Assembly: GCF_003932735.1 (NCBI RefSeq)
Contig: NZ_CP033611.1
Coordinates: 1,091,501-1,155,500, forward strand
Direction of reading: 5' to 3'
Origin: Rickettsiales endosymbiont of Stachyamoeba lipophora
GTDB taxonomy: Bacteria > Pseudomonadota > Alphaproteobacteria > Rickettsiales > 33-17
DNA: 64,000 nt
In this document: positions 48,229 through 58,029 of the stretch, piece after piece
Position numbering within the stretch: the stretch's first letter is position 1
How the letters are laid out: each line of letters opens with the position of its first letter
Notes under the pieces: generated by a model
Databases searched by the model: none
Told to the model about the DNA's origin: nothing
What the model saw: only the letters and a program-made list of their open reading frames with translations
Program-made: the position numbers and the translations under genes

Positions 48229-50340
48229 TTATTTACTATAGCAGGTAAAGGTTTTAGCTTGATTCAATAATTTTGAAACAAAGCCTGTACTTTGCTTTAT
48301 AGCATGGTTTGCTGCCGGGATAGTGGTCATAAAAGAATAAACTTTATCTTCAACATATTTTAATAAATTAGGCTTGCTTTTAGCTGGTAAGTAACAATAA
48401 GCAGCAATACAGCCACCTAAACCAATTATCCCTAGAGCAATCTTTAAGGTGACTTGAGTGGTTTTATGATTCCAGAATGACCTTACTTTAGATATAAATT
48501 GGTTTTCTGAAGCTTTTTGAACTTGTGTTTGTTGCTTTAGAATCTGTTGTTGCTCTATCTCGTGCGTAGCTAGAATCTGTTGTTGCTCTGCTTTAGCTTG
48601 TTCAAAAGCATTTTCTGATGAATTGTGATCAAATGAAATAGTAATTTTACAATTTGGTATTTTGCCAATAGCTTCACCTAAAGATTTTGCACCATCATCG
48701 CCTATGGTGTTCTCCCTTAAATTAAGGTGTTGTAAGTTTTTACATTCCTTTAGAGCTTCAGCTAAAGCTTGTGCGCCAGCATCTCCTAGGCGGTTACTGC
48801 TTAAGTCAAGGAATTGTAAGCTTTCATATTCCTTTAGAGCTTTAGCTAAATCTTGTGCGCCAGCAGCTCCTATGGTGTTACCGCTTAAGTCAAGGAATTG
48901 TAAGTTTTCATATTCCTTTAGAGCTTTAGTTAACTCTTTTGCACCGTCATCTCCTATGAAGTTATAGCCTAAAGCAAGGCCTTGTAAGTTTTTACATTCT
49001 TTTAGAGCTTCAGCTAACTCTTGTGCACCAGCAGCTCCTATGGAATTAAACGTTAAGTTAAGGCCTTGTAAGTTTTTACATTCCTTTAGAGCTTCAGCTA
49101 ACTCTTGTGCACCAGCAGCTCCTATGGAATTAAGCGTTAAGTTAAGGCTTTGTAAGTTTTTACATTCCTTTAGAGCTTCAGCTAACTCTTTTGCGCCAGC
49201 ATTTCCTATGTGGTTATTGCTTAAATCAAGATGTTGTAAGTTTTCACATTCTTTTAGAGCTTCAGCTAACTCTTCTGCGCCAGCATCTCCTATGGAGTTA
49301 ATGCTTAAATCAAGGTGTTGTAAGTTTGTACATTGCTTTAGAGCTTTAGCTAACTCTTTTGCGCCAGCATTTCCTATGGAGTTATAGCCTAAAGCAAGGC
49401 TTTGTAAGTTTGTACATTGCTTTAGAGCTTCAGCTAACTCTTTTGCGCCAGCATTTCCTATGTGGTTAGAGCCTAAAGCAAGGTGTTGTAAGTTTGTACA
49501 TTGCTTTAGAGCTTCAGCTAACTCTTTTGCGCCAGCATTTCCTATGTGGTTAGAGCCTAAAGCAAGGCCTTGTAAGTTTGTACATTGCTTTAGAGCTTCA
49601 GCTAACTCTTTTGCGCCAGCATTTCCTATGTGGTTAGAGCCTAAAGCAAGGTATTGTAAGTTTTTACATTCCTTTAGAGCTACAGCTAAGTCTTTTGCGC
49701 CAGCCTCTCCTATGTCGTTATTGCTTAAGTTAAGGCTTTGTAAGTTAACACATTTAGGCAAAATGGATATTAATTTAGAATAAGGTGCAGGTTTAGTTGT
49801 ATTATCAACTCTAATATCAGCAATGCTTTCAGCGAATTCAGTATTGTTGCTAATTTCCTCAGTTAATTCCACTATATAATCTGAACTAACTGTTATACTT
49901 CCTATAAAATTGGGATACAGCTTTTTTAGCAACTTACTTAGCTTAGAAAAAGCAGTATAGTTACGATCATTAATTCCAAAGATAATTTGATCATTGCAAA
50001 TTGGCTCAATTTTTTCTAAAGCTTCATCTTGATTAGTGTTTATTAATAAATTTCGCCAGATTTCTATTATAGACATTATGTTTGTTTTTTTGTGGGATAT
50101 AGTTGCCTCTGATGCGTTATTAGCTTGGATAATATCATTTTTTATATCTGAGAGGTTAAATGCTTTACCTTCACTCAATTTATTTGGCCTAACAAAGAGG
50201 GTGTAGTTACATCCTGTTGGTTGCTGGAATGAAGAGCTTGCTAAATTAATTTGATCATGTAACTCTGTATAATTAAAATGCGTAAATATTTTGTTTGCTG
50301 TTACATCTACAGGTAATTTTGTGATATTTATATTGCTCAT
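48229..50340 (-). CDS. F-box-like/leucine-rich-repeat protein with membrane segment (paralogue A)
   Basis: A 703-aa protein. Residues about 5-40 (ITKLPVDVTANKIFTHFNYT then ELHDQINLASSSFQQ) fit the F-box pattern LPxxVxxxIFxxx...L.....S. After a 160-residue linker come 13 RNase-inhibitor-type repeats of 28 residues (consensus ECKNLQSLALGxNxIGxAGA then KELAEALK). A Q-rich coiled segment follows, then one membrane helix (KIALGIIGLGGCIAAYCYL) and a tail ending KLLNQAKTFTCYSK. F-box proteins join SCF ubiquitin ligases in eukaryotes and bacterial F-box effectors copy this; that role is inference. It is a tandem duplicate of the next gene. Confidence 0.75.
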   Translation of the reverse strand: MSNINITKLPVDVTANKIFTHFNYTELHDQINLASSSFQQPTGCNYTLFVRPNKLSEGKAFNLSDIKNDIIQANNASEATISHKKTNIMSIIEIWRNLLINTNQDEALEKIEPICNDQIIFGINDRNYTAFSKLSKLLKKLYPNFIGSITVSSDYIVELTEEISNNTEFAESIADIRVDNTTKPAPYSKLISILPKCVNLQSLNLSNNDIGEAGAKDLAVALKECKNLQYLALGSNHIGNAGAKELAEALKQCTNLQGLALGSNHIGNAGAKELAEALKQCTNLQHLALGSNHIGNAGAKELAEALKQCTNLQSLALGYNSIGNAGAKELAKALKQCTNLQHLDLSINSIGDAGAEELAEALKECENLQHLDLSNNHIGNAGAKELAEALKECKNLQSLNLTLNSIGAAGAQELAEALKECKNLQGLNLTFNSIGAAGAQELAEALKECKNLQGLALGYNFIGDDGAKELTKALKEYENLQFLDLSGNTIGAAGAQDLAKALKEYESLQFLDLSSNRLGDAGAQALAEALKECKNLQHLNLRENTIGDDGAKSLGEAIGKIPNCKITISFDHNSSENAFEQAKAEQQQILATHEIEQQQILKQQTQVQKASENQFISKVRSFWNHKTTQVTLKIALGIIGLGGCIAAYCYLPAKSKPNLLKYVEDKVYSFMTTIPAANHAIKQSTGFVSKLLNQAKTFTCYSK
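48662..49750 (-). repeat. Tandem 84-bp repeats encoding 13 LRR units
   Basis: Thirteen head-to-tail units of 84 bp, each one leucine-rich repeat. Units 2 to 5 (plus-strand region about 49330-49670) are nearly identical in DNA, a sign of recent expansion or slippage. Confidence 0.93.
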
Positions 50341-50377
50341 AAAGTCTTGCTGCTATAATGATTAAAATTATACACAA

Positions 50378-50393
50378 GTTAACAAAAGATTAA
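50378..50393 (-). promoter_or_regulatory. CtrA-type box upstream of paralogue A
   Basis: On the minus strand the sequence TTAA-TCTTTTG-TTAAC matches the CtrA full-site consensus TTAA-N7-TTAAC, followed within a few bases by TATAAT. It lies about 40 bases before the ATG. In an A+T-rich genome such a match can arise by chance a few times per window. Confidence 0.45.
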
Positions 50394-50408
50394 AAAGCAG
50401 TCAAGTTT

Positions 50409-52466
50409 TTATAGTTTGCTATAGTTGGTAAAGGTTTTAGCTTGATTCAATAATTTTGAGGTAAAATTCTGAGCTTGTTCGTTTTCTTGCGTAGCTAAAA
50501 TCTGTTGTTGTTCTGCTTTGGCTTGTTCAAAAGCATTGTTTAATAAATCGCTATCGTTTAATATCCCATAGTTTAATAACTCATTATCAAGGATAATGTT
50601 GATTTTACAATTCGGTATTTTGCCAATAGCTTTACCTAAAGATCTTGCGCCATTATCTCCTATGTCGTTATTTCTTAAATTAAGGCTTTGTAAGTTTTTA
50701 CATTGCTTTAGAGTTTCAGCTAAGTCTTTTGCGCCAACAGCTCCTATGTTGTTATCTTCTAAAGCAAGGCTTTGTAAGTTTTCAGATTCTTTTAGAGCTT
50801 TAGCTAACTCTTTTGTGCCGGCATCTCCTATGAAGTTATTGCCTAAAGCAAGGTGTTGTAAGTTTTTACATTTTTTTAGAGCTTTGGCTAAGTCTTTTAC
50901 GCCAGCTTCTCCTATGTTGTTCCCGCCTAAGTCAAGGCTTTGTAAGTTGTTACATTCTTTTATAGCTACAGCTAAATCTTTTACGCCAGCCTCTCCTATG
51001 TCGTTATTGCCTAAAGCAAGGCTTTGTAAGTTGTTACATTCTTTTAGAGCTACAGCTAACTCTTTTGCGCCGGCAGCTCCTATGAGGTTATTGCCTAAAG
51101 CAAGGTGTTGTAAGTTTTTACATTGCTTTAGAACTTCAGCTAAGTCTTTTACGCCGGCCTCTCCTATGTTGTTCCCGCCTAAGTCAAGGCTTTGTAAGTT
51201 TTTATATTCTTTTATAGCTACAGCTAACTCTTTTGCGCCAGCCTCTCCTATGTTGTTACTGCTTAAATCAAGGCTTTGTAAGTTTTTACATTCTTTTATA
51301 GCTACAGCTAAGTCTTCTGTGCCAGCCTCTCCTATGGAGTTATAGCCTAAAGCAAGGCTTTGTAAGTTTTTATATTCTTTTATAGCTACAGCTAAATCTT
51401 TTGCGCCAGCCTCTCCTATGTTGTTACTGCTTAAATCAAGGCTTTGTAAGTTTTTACATTCTTTTATAGCTACAGCTAAGTCTTCTGTGCCAGCCTCTCC
51501 TATGGAGTTATAGCCTAAAGCAAGGCTTTGTAAGTTTTTATATTCTTTTATAGCTACAGCTAAATCTTTTGCGCCAGCCTCTCCTATGTTATTCCCGCCT
51601 AAGTCAAGGCTTTGTAAGTTTTTACATTCTTTTATAGCTACAAATAAGTCTTCTGTGCCAGCATCTCCTATGTTGTTCCAGTCTAAAGCAAGATGTTGTA
51701 AGTTTTTACATTCTTTTAGAGCTTTAGCTAAGTCTTTTGCGCCAACAGCTCCTATGTTGTTACCGCCTAAGTCAAGGCTTTGTAAGTTTTTACATTCTTT
51801 TATAGCTTCAGCTAACTCTTTTGCGCCAGCCTCTCCTAGGGAATTATTGTTTAAAACAAGGCTTTGTAAGTTAACACATTTAGGCAAAATGGATATTAAT
51901 TTAGAATAAGGTGTAGGTTTAATTGTGTTACTAACTCTAATATCAGCAATGCTTTCAGCGAATTCAGTATTGTTGCTAATTTCCTCAGTTAATTCCACTA
52001 TATAATCTGAACTAACTGTTATACTTCCTATAAAATTGGGATACAGCTTTTTTAGCAACTTACTTAGCTTAGAAAAAGCAGTATAGTTACGATCATTAAT
52101 TCCAAAGATAATTTGATCATTGCAAATTGGCTCAATTTTTTCTAAAGCTTCATCTTGATTAGTGTTTATTAATAAATTTCGCCAGATTTCTATTATAGAC
52201 ATTATGTTTGCTTTTTTGTGGGATATAGTTGCTTCTGATGCATTATTAGCTTGGATAATATCATTTTTTATATCTGAGAGGTTAAATGCTTCACCTTCAC
52301 TCAATTTATTTGGCCTAACAAAGAGGGTGTAGTTACATCCTGTTGGTTGCTGGAATGAAGAGCTTGCTAAATTAATTTGATCATGTAACTCTGTATAATT
52401 AAAATGCGTAAATATCTTGTTTGCTGTTACATCTACAGGTAATTTTGTGATATTTATATTGCTCAT
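50409..52466 (-). CDS. F-box-like/leucine-rich-repeat protein (paralogue B)
   Basis: A 685-aa paralogue of the gene just downstream. The first 195 residues, including the F-box-like segment, differ from paralogue A at only a few positions. The repeat region has 15 units of 28 residues with an alternating pattern (LDLSSNNIGEAGAKDLAVAI / LALGYNSIGEAGTEDLAVAI). After the repeats the protein goes straight to QNFTSKLLNQAKTFTNYSKL; the membrane helix of paralogue A is absent, so the two products should differ in location. No signal peptide is present. Secretion by a type IV system is plausible but unproven. Confidence 0.75.
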   Translation of the reverse strand: MSNINITKLPVDVTANKIFTHFNYTELHDQINLASSSFQQPTGCNYTLFVRPNKLSEGEAFNLSDIKNDIIQANNASEATISHKKANIMSIIEIWRNLLINTNQDEALEKIEPICNDQIIFGINDRNYTAFSKLSKLLKKLYPNFIGSITVSSDYIVELTEEISNNTEFAESIADIRVSNTIKPTPYSKLISILPKCVNLQSLVLNNNSLGEAGAKELAEAIKECKNLQSLDLGGNNIGAVGAKDLAKALKECKNLQHLALDWNNIGDAGTEDLFVAIKECKNLQSLDLGGNNIGEAGAKDLAVAIKEYKNLQSLALGYNSIGEAGTEDLAVAIKECKNLQSLDLSSNNIGEAGAKDLAVAIKEYKNLQSLALGYNSIGEAGTEDLAVAIKECKNLQSLDLSSNNIGEAGAKELAVAIKEYKNLQSLDLGGNNIGEAGVKDLAEVLKQCKNLQHLALGNNLIGAAGAKELAVALKECNNLQSLALGNNDIGEAGVKDLAVAIKECNNLQSLDLGGNNIGEAGVKDLAKALKKCKNLQHLALGNNFIGDAGTKELAKALKESENLQSLALEDNNIGAVGAKDLAETLKQCKNLQSLNLRNNDIGDNGARSLGKAIGKIPNCKINIILDNELLNYGILNDSDLLNNAFEQAKAEQQQILATQENEQAQNFTSKLLNQAKTFTNYSKL
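50620..51876 (-). repeat. Tandem 84-bp repeats encoding 15 LRR units, with 168-bp super-repeat
   Basis: Fifteen 84-bp units. Positions 51301 and 51469 begin copies of a 168-bp double unit that are almost identical, so the array has been expanding in pairs of repeats. Confidence 0.93.
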
Positions 52467-52503
52467 AAAGTCTTGCTGCTATAATGATTAAAATTATACA
52501 CAA

Positions 52504-52519
52504 GTTAACAAAAGATTAA
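52504..52519 (-). promoter_or_regulatory. CtrA-type box upstream of paralogue B
   Basis: This is the same TTAA-N7-TTAAC box, followed by TATAAT, as ahead of paralogue A. The whole leader of about 70 bases is duplicated with the gene, so the two boxes are not independent evidence. Confidence 0.45.
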
Positions 52520-52737
52520 AAAACAGTCAAGTTGCTTATGATTTGCTAACTATGATATTAAGCTCATCCTTATCCCAAGCTTATTTAGCATTGGTTATAT
52601 ATAGCTTGGTTACAATTTTTATTACGTGCGTAGCATATAATAGGGATATTAAATATTATTAATTGCTAATAATATGTTTACAAAATTTATTTTAGCTATA
52701 TTTTAAACATAATAAATAAAGCATAGACTGTAATTAG

Positions 52738-52761
52738 AGGTGGGTTTTTCCCGCCTTTTTT
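52738..52761 (+). terminator. Leader hairpin with T run before rimP
   Basis: A stem AGGTGGG/CCCGCCT (one G-U pair), a 5-base T loop and a T6 tail lie 26 bases ahead of the rimP ATG. It looks like a terminator of upstream transcription or an attenuator in the rimP-nusA leader. Similar leader hairpins precede rimP in other proteobacteria. Confidence 0.7.
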
Positions 52762-52786
52762 GTTAACCTAAAAACAGATTAATTAA

Positions 52787-53266
52787 ATGATTGAAGATAA
52801 AATAATAGGCATAATAGCAACTCCGCTTGAGCTTGAAGGTTATGAAATCTATCGTATTAAGTTTTTTGAATATAAAAATCGTAATACTTTGCAAATTATG
52901 CTTGAACGTAAAGATGGGCAAGCAGTAACAATTGATGATTGTGAAAAGGCAAGCAACTTAGTGTCGGTATTGCTTGATGTGGAAGACCCAATTGAAGCGG
53001 AATATCATCTGGAAGTTAGCTCACCTGGTATAGATAGACCCCTACTTAAACCAGAGCATTATAAAAAATTTATAGGCCAAAGAGTAAAATTGCAAACTGT
53101 TGTACCAGTAAATAATTCGCGTAAATTTGTTGGTGATATCATTGAAGTTAAAGAGAATATTATTACCATTAAATGCGGTAAAGAAACATTGGATATTGAA
53201 TATTCTAATATCGCATCAGGTAATTTAGTGCTTACTGATAGGTTAATCAAATTAATGCAACAGTAA
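52787..53266 (+). CDS. rimP: Ribosome maturation factor RimP
   Basis: Needed for 30S subunit maturation. The 159-aa protein has the usual two domains, with DDCEKASNLVSVLLDVEDPI, then the conserved YHLEVSSPGIDRPLLKPEHY, and a C-terminal SH3-like barrel. It is the first gene of the rimP-nusA-infB-rbfA cluster. Confidence 0.96.
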   Translation: MIEDKIIGIIATPLELEGYEIYRIKFFEYKNRNTLQIMLERKDGQAVTIDDCEKASNLVSVLLDVEDPIEAEYHLEVSSPGIDRPLLKPEHYKKFIGQRVKLQTVVPVNNSRKFVGDIIEVKENIITIKCGKETLDIEYSNIASGNLVLTDRLIKLMQQ

Positions 53267-53296
53267 AGTTAAATTAAAGTGTAGGAGAAGTCGACC

Positions 53297-54790
53297 ATGA
53301 TGAAGGGTGATTATTTTGAAAAGATGCAAATGTTTAAAGCGGTTGCTGCGGATACGCAGTTAACGCTTGATCAGATTTTAGATGCTGTTGCGCATGCTAT
53401 GATGGTTGCCAGTCGTAAGAAATACGGTAAAGAACTGGATATTAAAGTTGATATTAGTCGTAAAACTGGTGAAGGCACTATTTATCGGGTTCAAACCGTG
53501 GTTGAAACCGTTACTAATCCAATTGTAGAGATCTCTCTTGAAGATGCGCTTCATAAAAAGCCTGATGCCAAAATTGGTGATCAAATTATAGAGCAATTAC
53601 CTCCGATTGATTTAGGTAGGGTGGCCGCTCAATCAGCAAAAAATGATTTGGTAAATACTATCCGTGATGCTATTCGTACTAAGCAATATGAGGAATATGT
53701 AGGCCGTAAGGGTGAGATTATATTTGGTGTGGTTAAAAGAGTTGAAAATCGTAGCCTTATTATTGATATAGGCAGAGCGGAAGCTATCATTACTCAAGAT
53801 AAATTGATTCCTAACGAAGTTTATAAGAATGGTGATCGTATTAAAGCTTATATTGAAGATATACTTAAAAACAATAAAGGACCCCAAATTTTCCTTTCTC
53901 GTACTCATCCACAATTTTTAGTGAAGCTTTTTGCCCAGGAAGTGCCAGAAATTTACGATGGCGTAATTCAAATTAAGTCAGTTGCTAGGGAGCCAGGTTC
54001 AAGGGCTAAAATCTCGGTATTTAGTAAGGACGATGGAATTGATCCGGTAGGTTCATGTGTTGGTATTCGTGGTTCACGCGTGCAAGCCGTTATTAATGAA
54101 CTTCAAGGTGAAAAGATAGATATCATACCGTTTAGTGAAGATCCTGCTAAATTTGTTATCTCCGCTCTTTCTCCTGCTGCAGTAAGTAAAGTGGTAATTG
54201 ATGAAGAAAAACATAAGATAGATGTGATTTTACCAACTGAGCAGCTAAGCTTAGCTATTGGTAGAAAAGGTCAAAATGTAAGGCTTGCAGCACAGCTTAC
54301 CGGCTGGAATATTGATGTTGTTACTGATGAAGAAGATTCAAAACGTCGTTTTGAGGAATTTAATAGCCTTACCAAGTTATTTACAGAAGCGTTAGATGTT
54401 GATGAGTTAATTGCTCAGTTGCTAAGTGTAGAAGGATTTACCACCATTGAGGAAGTGGCTCTAGTAGACCTAAGCGAGCTTGTGGCGATCGAAGGATTTG
54501 ATGAACAGCTAGCACAAGCGCTACAAGAGCGTGCTAAGGTTTATCTTGATGAGCAGCAAGCGGTGATGATTAATAAGTGGAAAAAACTTGGAGTGGCGCC
54601 AGCCTTGGCTAAAATAGAAGGATTTAATCCACAGATTTTAGTTAATATGGGTGAAAATAACATTAAAACCATGCAGGATTTGGCGGATTTATCTAGGGAT
54701 GAATTTTTAGAAATTTGCCCAAATGCTTCTTTAAGTGATGAGCAAATTGATCAAATTATTATGGATGCACGTGCTCAGGTTGGTGAGTAA
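53297..54790 (+). CDS. nusA: Transcription factor NusA
   Basis: RNA polymerase-binding pausing, termination and antitermination factor. The 497-aa protein has an N-terminal polymerase-binding domain, an S1 domain (GEIIFGVVKRVENRSLIIDI), two KH domains (GIDPVGSCVGIRGSRVQAVI; LSLAIGRKGQNVRLAAQLTG), and two C-terminal helical AR repeats from about residue 370. ATG-ATG at 53297 follows GGAG. The ylxR gene often found next is missing. Confidence 0.97.
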   Translation: MMKGDYFEKMQMFKAVAADTQLTLDQILDAVAHAMMVASRKKYGKELDIKVDISRKTGEGTIYRVQTVVETVTNPIVEISLEDALHKKPDAKIGDQIIEQLPPIDLGRVAAQSAKNDLVNTIRDAIRTKQYEEYVGRKGEIIFGVVKRVENRSLIIDIGRAEAIITQDKLIPNEVYKNGDRIKAYIEDILKNNKGPQIFLSRTHPQFLVKLFAQEVPEIYDGVIQIKSVAREPGSRAKISVFSKDDGIDPVGSCVGIRGSRVQAVINELQGEKIDIIPFSEDPAKFVISALSPAAVSKVVIDEEKHKIDVILPTEQLSLAIGRKGQNVRLAAQLTGWNIDVVTDEEDSKRRFEEFNSLTKLFTEALDVDELIAQLLSVEGFTTIEEVALVDLSELVAIEGFDEQLAQALQERAKVYLDEQQAVMINKWKKLGVAPALAKIEGFNPQILVNMGENNIKTMQDLADLSRDEFLEICPNASLSDEQIDQIIMDARAQVGE

Positions 54791-54798
54791 TTCATTAT

Positions 54799-54829
54799 AA
54801 CAAAAGCGGGCATGTAGTTCGCTTTTGTT
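54799..54829 (+). terminator. Possible terminator after nusA
   Basis: A stem AACAAAAGCG/CGCTTTTGTT (54799-54808 with 54820-54829) with an 11-base loop lies 9 bases after the nusA stop. The T run is inside the stem, so strength is uncertain. It suggests infB may have its own promoter in the following 200 bases, in which no gene is seen. Confidence 0.55.
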
Positions 54830-55027
54830 GCCTTTATAGAGTTTGGCTTGCTTAAGTATTCGCTCGGTATGTTCGGGTATGTATAAATTGACATTATTAT
54901 GTTTTGATATATATTAACAAATCAAAAACTAATAAATTTTTTGCTCAGTAAAATTTAATAAATCTGAGTTGTAAAATCTTCAACTTGTAAGATTTTTTGA
55001 TTCACGGATTGGTTATCAGGAAGAAAT

Positions 55028-57541
55028 ATGACTAACAATACAGATGCTACAAATAAACCCAAGTTGACCTTAAAGCTTGATCCCAATAAAATTAGCCCTA
55101 AGCTAGAAGGGGTAATTAAGCGAAATATTCCTGGTGCAACCACTTCAAAAAATGTAACCGTTGAAGTTCGTAAAAATAGAACGAGATCCTTAGAAGATAA
55201 GAAAGATATTTATGGAAAACAGGGCGGTAGTAAGGATTTAACTCAATCAGAACTTGCGGCTAGGATGACAGCTTTAAAAAATGCTGCTAACGTAAATGAA
55301 GATAATTTACTGTCTAAGAAAAGTAAACTTTCTGTATTTGAGAATACCCAAGAAGATATAGAGCAAGAAGTAATAAAACTGGAAAAGATAGCCAATGAGG
55401 AAAGTGCACAAGAGCCAATTGAAATTCGCTCAGCCGCTGAAAGTGTAGCATCTCATCAGGTAGCAAAATCTTTAGAAGTTAAGCATGATAAGACTCTTTC
55501 TAAAACTCCTGCAGCTAAAACAGCTGAAGAGTTTAACGATGAAGAAGAAAATAATAAGAAAAAATTGCTTGCAGATAAAACTAAAAAGATTGTTAAAGAA
55601 GAACCTGTAGTTCCAAGTAAGAACAAATATGAAGAGCGTCGGAATAGTAATCGTATTGATGTAAGAACTATTACCGAAGATGATGAACAAAAAGTAAAAA
55701 CCAGAAGCCTATCATCAATCAAACGTGCCCGCGAAAAAGCTAAGAGGCAAGAGATTGGTATGAAGCCCCAGGAGAAAATTGTACGTGAGGTTATTGTACC
55801 AGAGATTATTACGGTGCAAGAGCTTGCATCACGTATGGCGGAAAAATCTTCTGATGTGTTAAAAGAGTTAATGAAATTAGGAATGTTGGTTACTATCAAT
55901 CAACCTATTGATGCGGATACAGCAGAGCTGATAATTGAAACTTTTGGTCATAAAATAAAACGTGTGACTGAAGCGGATGTGGAAAATATTTTACTTGATG
56001 TAGCAGATAATCCTGAAGCATTAAAGCCGCGTCCTCCGGTAGTTACTATTATGGGTCACGTAGATCATGGTAAAACCTCTTTACTTGATGCTTTAAAGGC
56101 TACTGATGTAGCTTCTAAGGAAGCCGGTGGGATCACTCAGCATATTGGTGCATATCAAGTGAAGGTCAATGAAGATCACTTTATTACCTTTTTAGATACC
56201 CCAGGACACGAAGCATTTACTGCAATGCGTTCAAGAGGTGCACAAGTTACAGATATTGTAGTGTTAGTAGTAGCAGCAGATGATGGGATTATGGCCCAAA
56301 CAGTAGAAGCTATTAACCATGCTAAAGCTGCAGATGTGCCAATTATCGTGGCAATTAACAAAATAGATAAACCTGAAGCTAATATTGAGCGTATTAAAAG
56401 CGAGTTGTTAAATCATGATTTGGTGCCAGAGGAATTTGGTGGTGATATCGTTAGCGTACCAGTATCAGCTAAACAAAGATTAAATTTAGATAAATTAATT
56501 GATGCGATTTTACTACAAGCTGAAATGTTAAATTTAACATCTAATCCAGACCGTAGTGCAAACGGAGCGATTATTGAAAGTAAAATTGATAAAGGTAAAG
56601 GAGTAGTTGCAACACTCTTGGTACAAAAAGGCAGCCTCAAAATTGGGGATATTATTGTGGCAGGTTCTACCTCTGGTAAAGTGAGAGCGATGCATAATGA
56701 TAAAGGTAAAAATGTTACTATAGCATCTCCTTCAATGCCAGTAGAAGTTATTGGCCTTGAAAGTGCACCGGTTGCAGGCGATAGTTTTGCGGTAGTACAA
56801 ACCGATAAGCAAGCTCGTGATATTGGTTCTTATCGTGAACGTAAAATGCGTGAAACTAAAAGTAGCCAGTTAAACCGTATGAATAATCTTGAAGCGATTT
56901 TTGCAAGATCAGCAGCCCAAGGTAAAGTTAAAGAATTACCGATCATTATTAAAGGTGACGTGCATGGTTCTATTGAAGCCATTGCAGCATCACTTAATAA
57001 AATTATTAACCAGGAAGTAAGAGTAAGAATTTTACATAGTGCAGTAGGTGCGATCACTGAATCAGATGTTTCACTGGCTCAAGCTTCTAATGCTATAATT
57101 TTAGGATTCAATGTTCGTGCAAGTAATGTTGCTAAACAAATGGCTGATCGCGATAAGATCGATATTAGATACTACTCAATCATCTATAATTTAATTGATG
57201 ATATTAAACTTGCTTTAAGCGGAATGCTTGCGCCAATTATTCGTGAAGAATATATAGGAAACGCAGAGATCAGGCAGGTATTTAACATTACTAAATTTGG
57301 TAAAATTGCGGGATGTTACATTACCAATGGTATGATTAAACGCGGAGCAGGGGTAAGATTACTGAGGGATAATATTGTAATCCATGAAGGCAAGCTTAAA
57401 ACCTTAAGACGTTTTAAAGATGACGTTAAAGAAGTAAAAGAAGGTTTTGAATGCGGTGTGGCTTTTGAAAACTACGAAGATATCAGAGAGAAAGACATGC
57501 TTGAAGCGTTTGAGTTAATTGAAGAAAAACAAAAATTATAA
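55028..57541 (+). CDS. infB: Translation initiation factor IF-2
   Basis: GTPase that brings initiator tRNA to the 30S subunit. The first 260 residues are charged and low-complexity, as in the family. An IF2N segment ([20 protein letters not shown]) follows, then the G domain with [22 protein letters not shown] and NKIDKPEA, and domains II to IV. Length 837 aa is normal for alphaproteobacteria. rbfA starts 3 bases after its stop. Confidence 0.98.
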   Translation: MTNNTDATNKPKLTLKLDPNKISPKLEGVIKRNIPGATTSKNVTVEVRKNRTRSLEDKKDIYGKQGGSKDLTQSELAARMTALKNAANVNEDNLLSKKSKLSVFENTQEDIEQEVIKLEKIANEESAQEPIEIRSAAESVASHQVAKSLEVKHDKTLSKTPAAKTAEEFNDEEENNKKKLLADKTKKIVKEEPVVPSKNKYEERRNSNRIDVRTITEDDEQKVKTRSLSSIKRAREKAKRQEIGMKPQEKIVREVIVPEIITVQELASRMAEKSSDVLKELMKLGMLVTINQPIDADTAELIIETFGHKIKRVTEADVENILLDVADNPEALKPRPPVVTIMGHVDHGKTSLLDALKATDVASKEAGGITQHIGAYQVKVNEDHFITFLDTPGHEAFTAMRSRGAQVTDIVVLVVAADDGIMAQTVEAINHAKAADVPIIVAINKIDKPEANIERIKSELLNHDLVPEEFGGDIVSVPVSAKQRLNLDKLIDAILLQAEMLNLTSNPDRSANGAIIESKIDKGKGVVATLLVQKGSLKIGDIIVAGSTSGKVRAMHNDKGKNVTIASPSMPVEVIGLESAPVAGDSFAVVQTDKQARDIGSYRERKMRETKSSQLNRMNNLEAIFARSAAQGKVKELPIIIKGDVHGSIEAIAASLNKIINQEVRVRILHSAVGAITESDVSLAQASNAIILGFNVRASNVAKQMADRDKIDIRYYSIIYNLIDDIKLALSGMLAPIIREEYIGNAEIRQVFNITKFGKIAGCYITNGMIKRGAGVRLLRDNIVIHEGKLKTLRRFKDDVKEVKEGFECGVAFENYEDIREKDMLEAFELIEEKQKL

Positions 57542-57544
57542 ATT

Positions 57545-57934
57545 ATGTTCAATTTTGATGAATTTAGTAAACAGGGTAAAAGTCAAAGGCAATTGAGAGT
57601 TGCACAAAGTGTTAAACGGGCACTTTCTGAAATTTTAATTGCTGGTCTGCCCGAATCTAAAGTGTGTTTTGAAAAACCTATTACAGTTTCTAATGTTAAA
57701 ATTAGTGCTGATTTAACTGCTGCTACTGTTTTTGTTTATCCTTTTACTGGAGGAACAATTACCGATAAAGAGCAAAAAGAAATTATTGACGAACTGAAGT
57801 CACAAACTCATTATATTAGGCATCAGCTTGGTAAAAAAGTAAATTTAAGAAAAATACCTAACCTTTCTTTTAAAATTGATCAGAGCTATGATATCGCAGA
57901 TAAAGTTAATATCCTTATAGATGAAATAGAGTAA
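57545..57934 (+). CDS. rbfA: Ribosome-binding factor A
   Basis: A single KH-domain protein that assists 16S rRNA maturation. The 129-aa product has QLRVAQSVKRALSEILIAGL, then VKISADLTAATVFVYPF and the closing VNLRKIPNLSFKIDQSYDIA. It is last in the cluster; truB and rpsO, frequent followers, are absent here. Confidence 0.94.
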   Translation: MFNFDEFSKQGKSQRQLRVAQSVKRALSEILIAGLPESKVCFEKPITVSNVKISADLTAATVFVYPFTGGTITDKEQKEIIDELKSQTHYIRHQLGKKVNLRKIPNLSFKIDQSYDIADKVNILIDEIE

Positions 57935-58029
57935 TACTAAAAACTTTCGATATAATCTCAAAACTATTCTTTACTTTAGCCGTTAAATTGGTTATTCACC
58001 TGCCAATACAAATATCAATAATATTTTAA

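Noticed and set aside
48662-51909. Long plus-strand open frames and regular repeats that could be read as genes or a CRISPR-like array
   Set aside because: They are the mirror of the 84-bp leucine-rich-repeat units coded on the minus strand. The repeats have no unique spacers and keep coding phase, so neither plus-strand genes nor CRISPR is supported.
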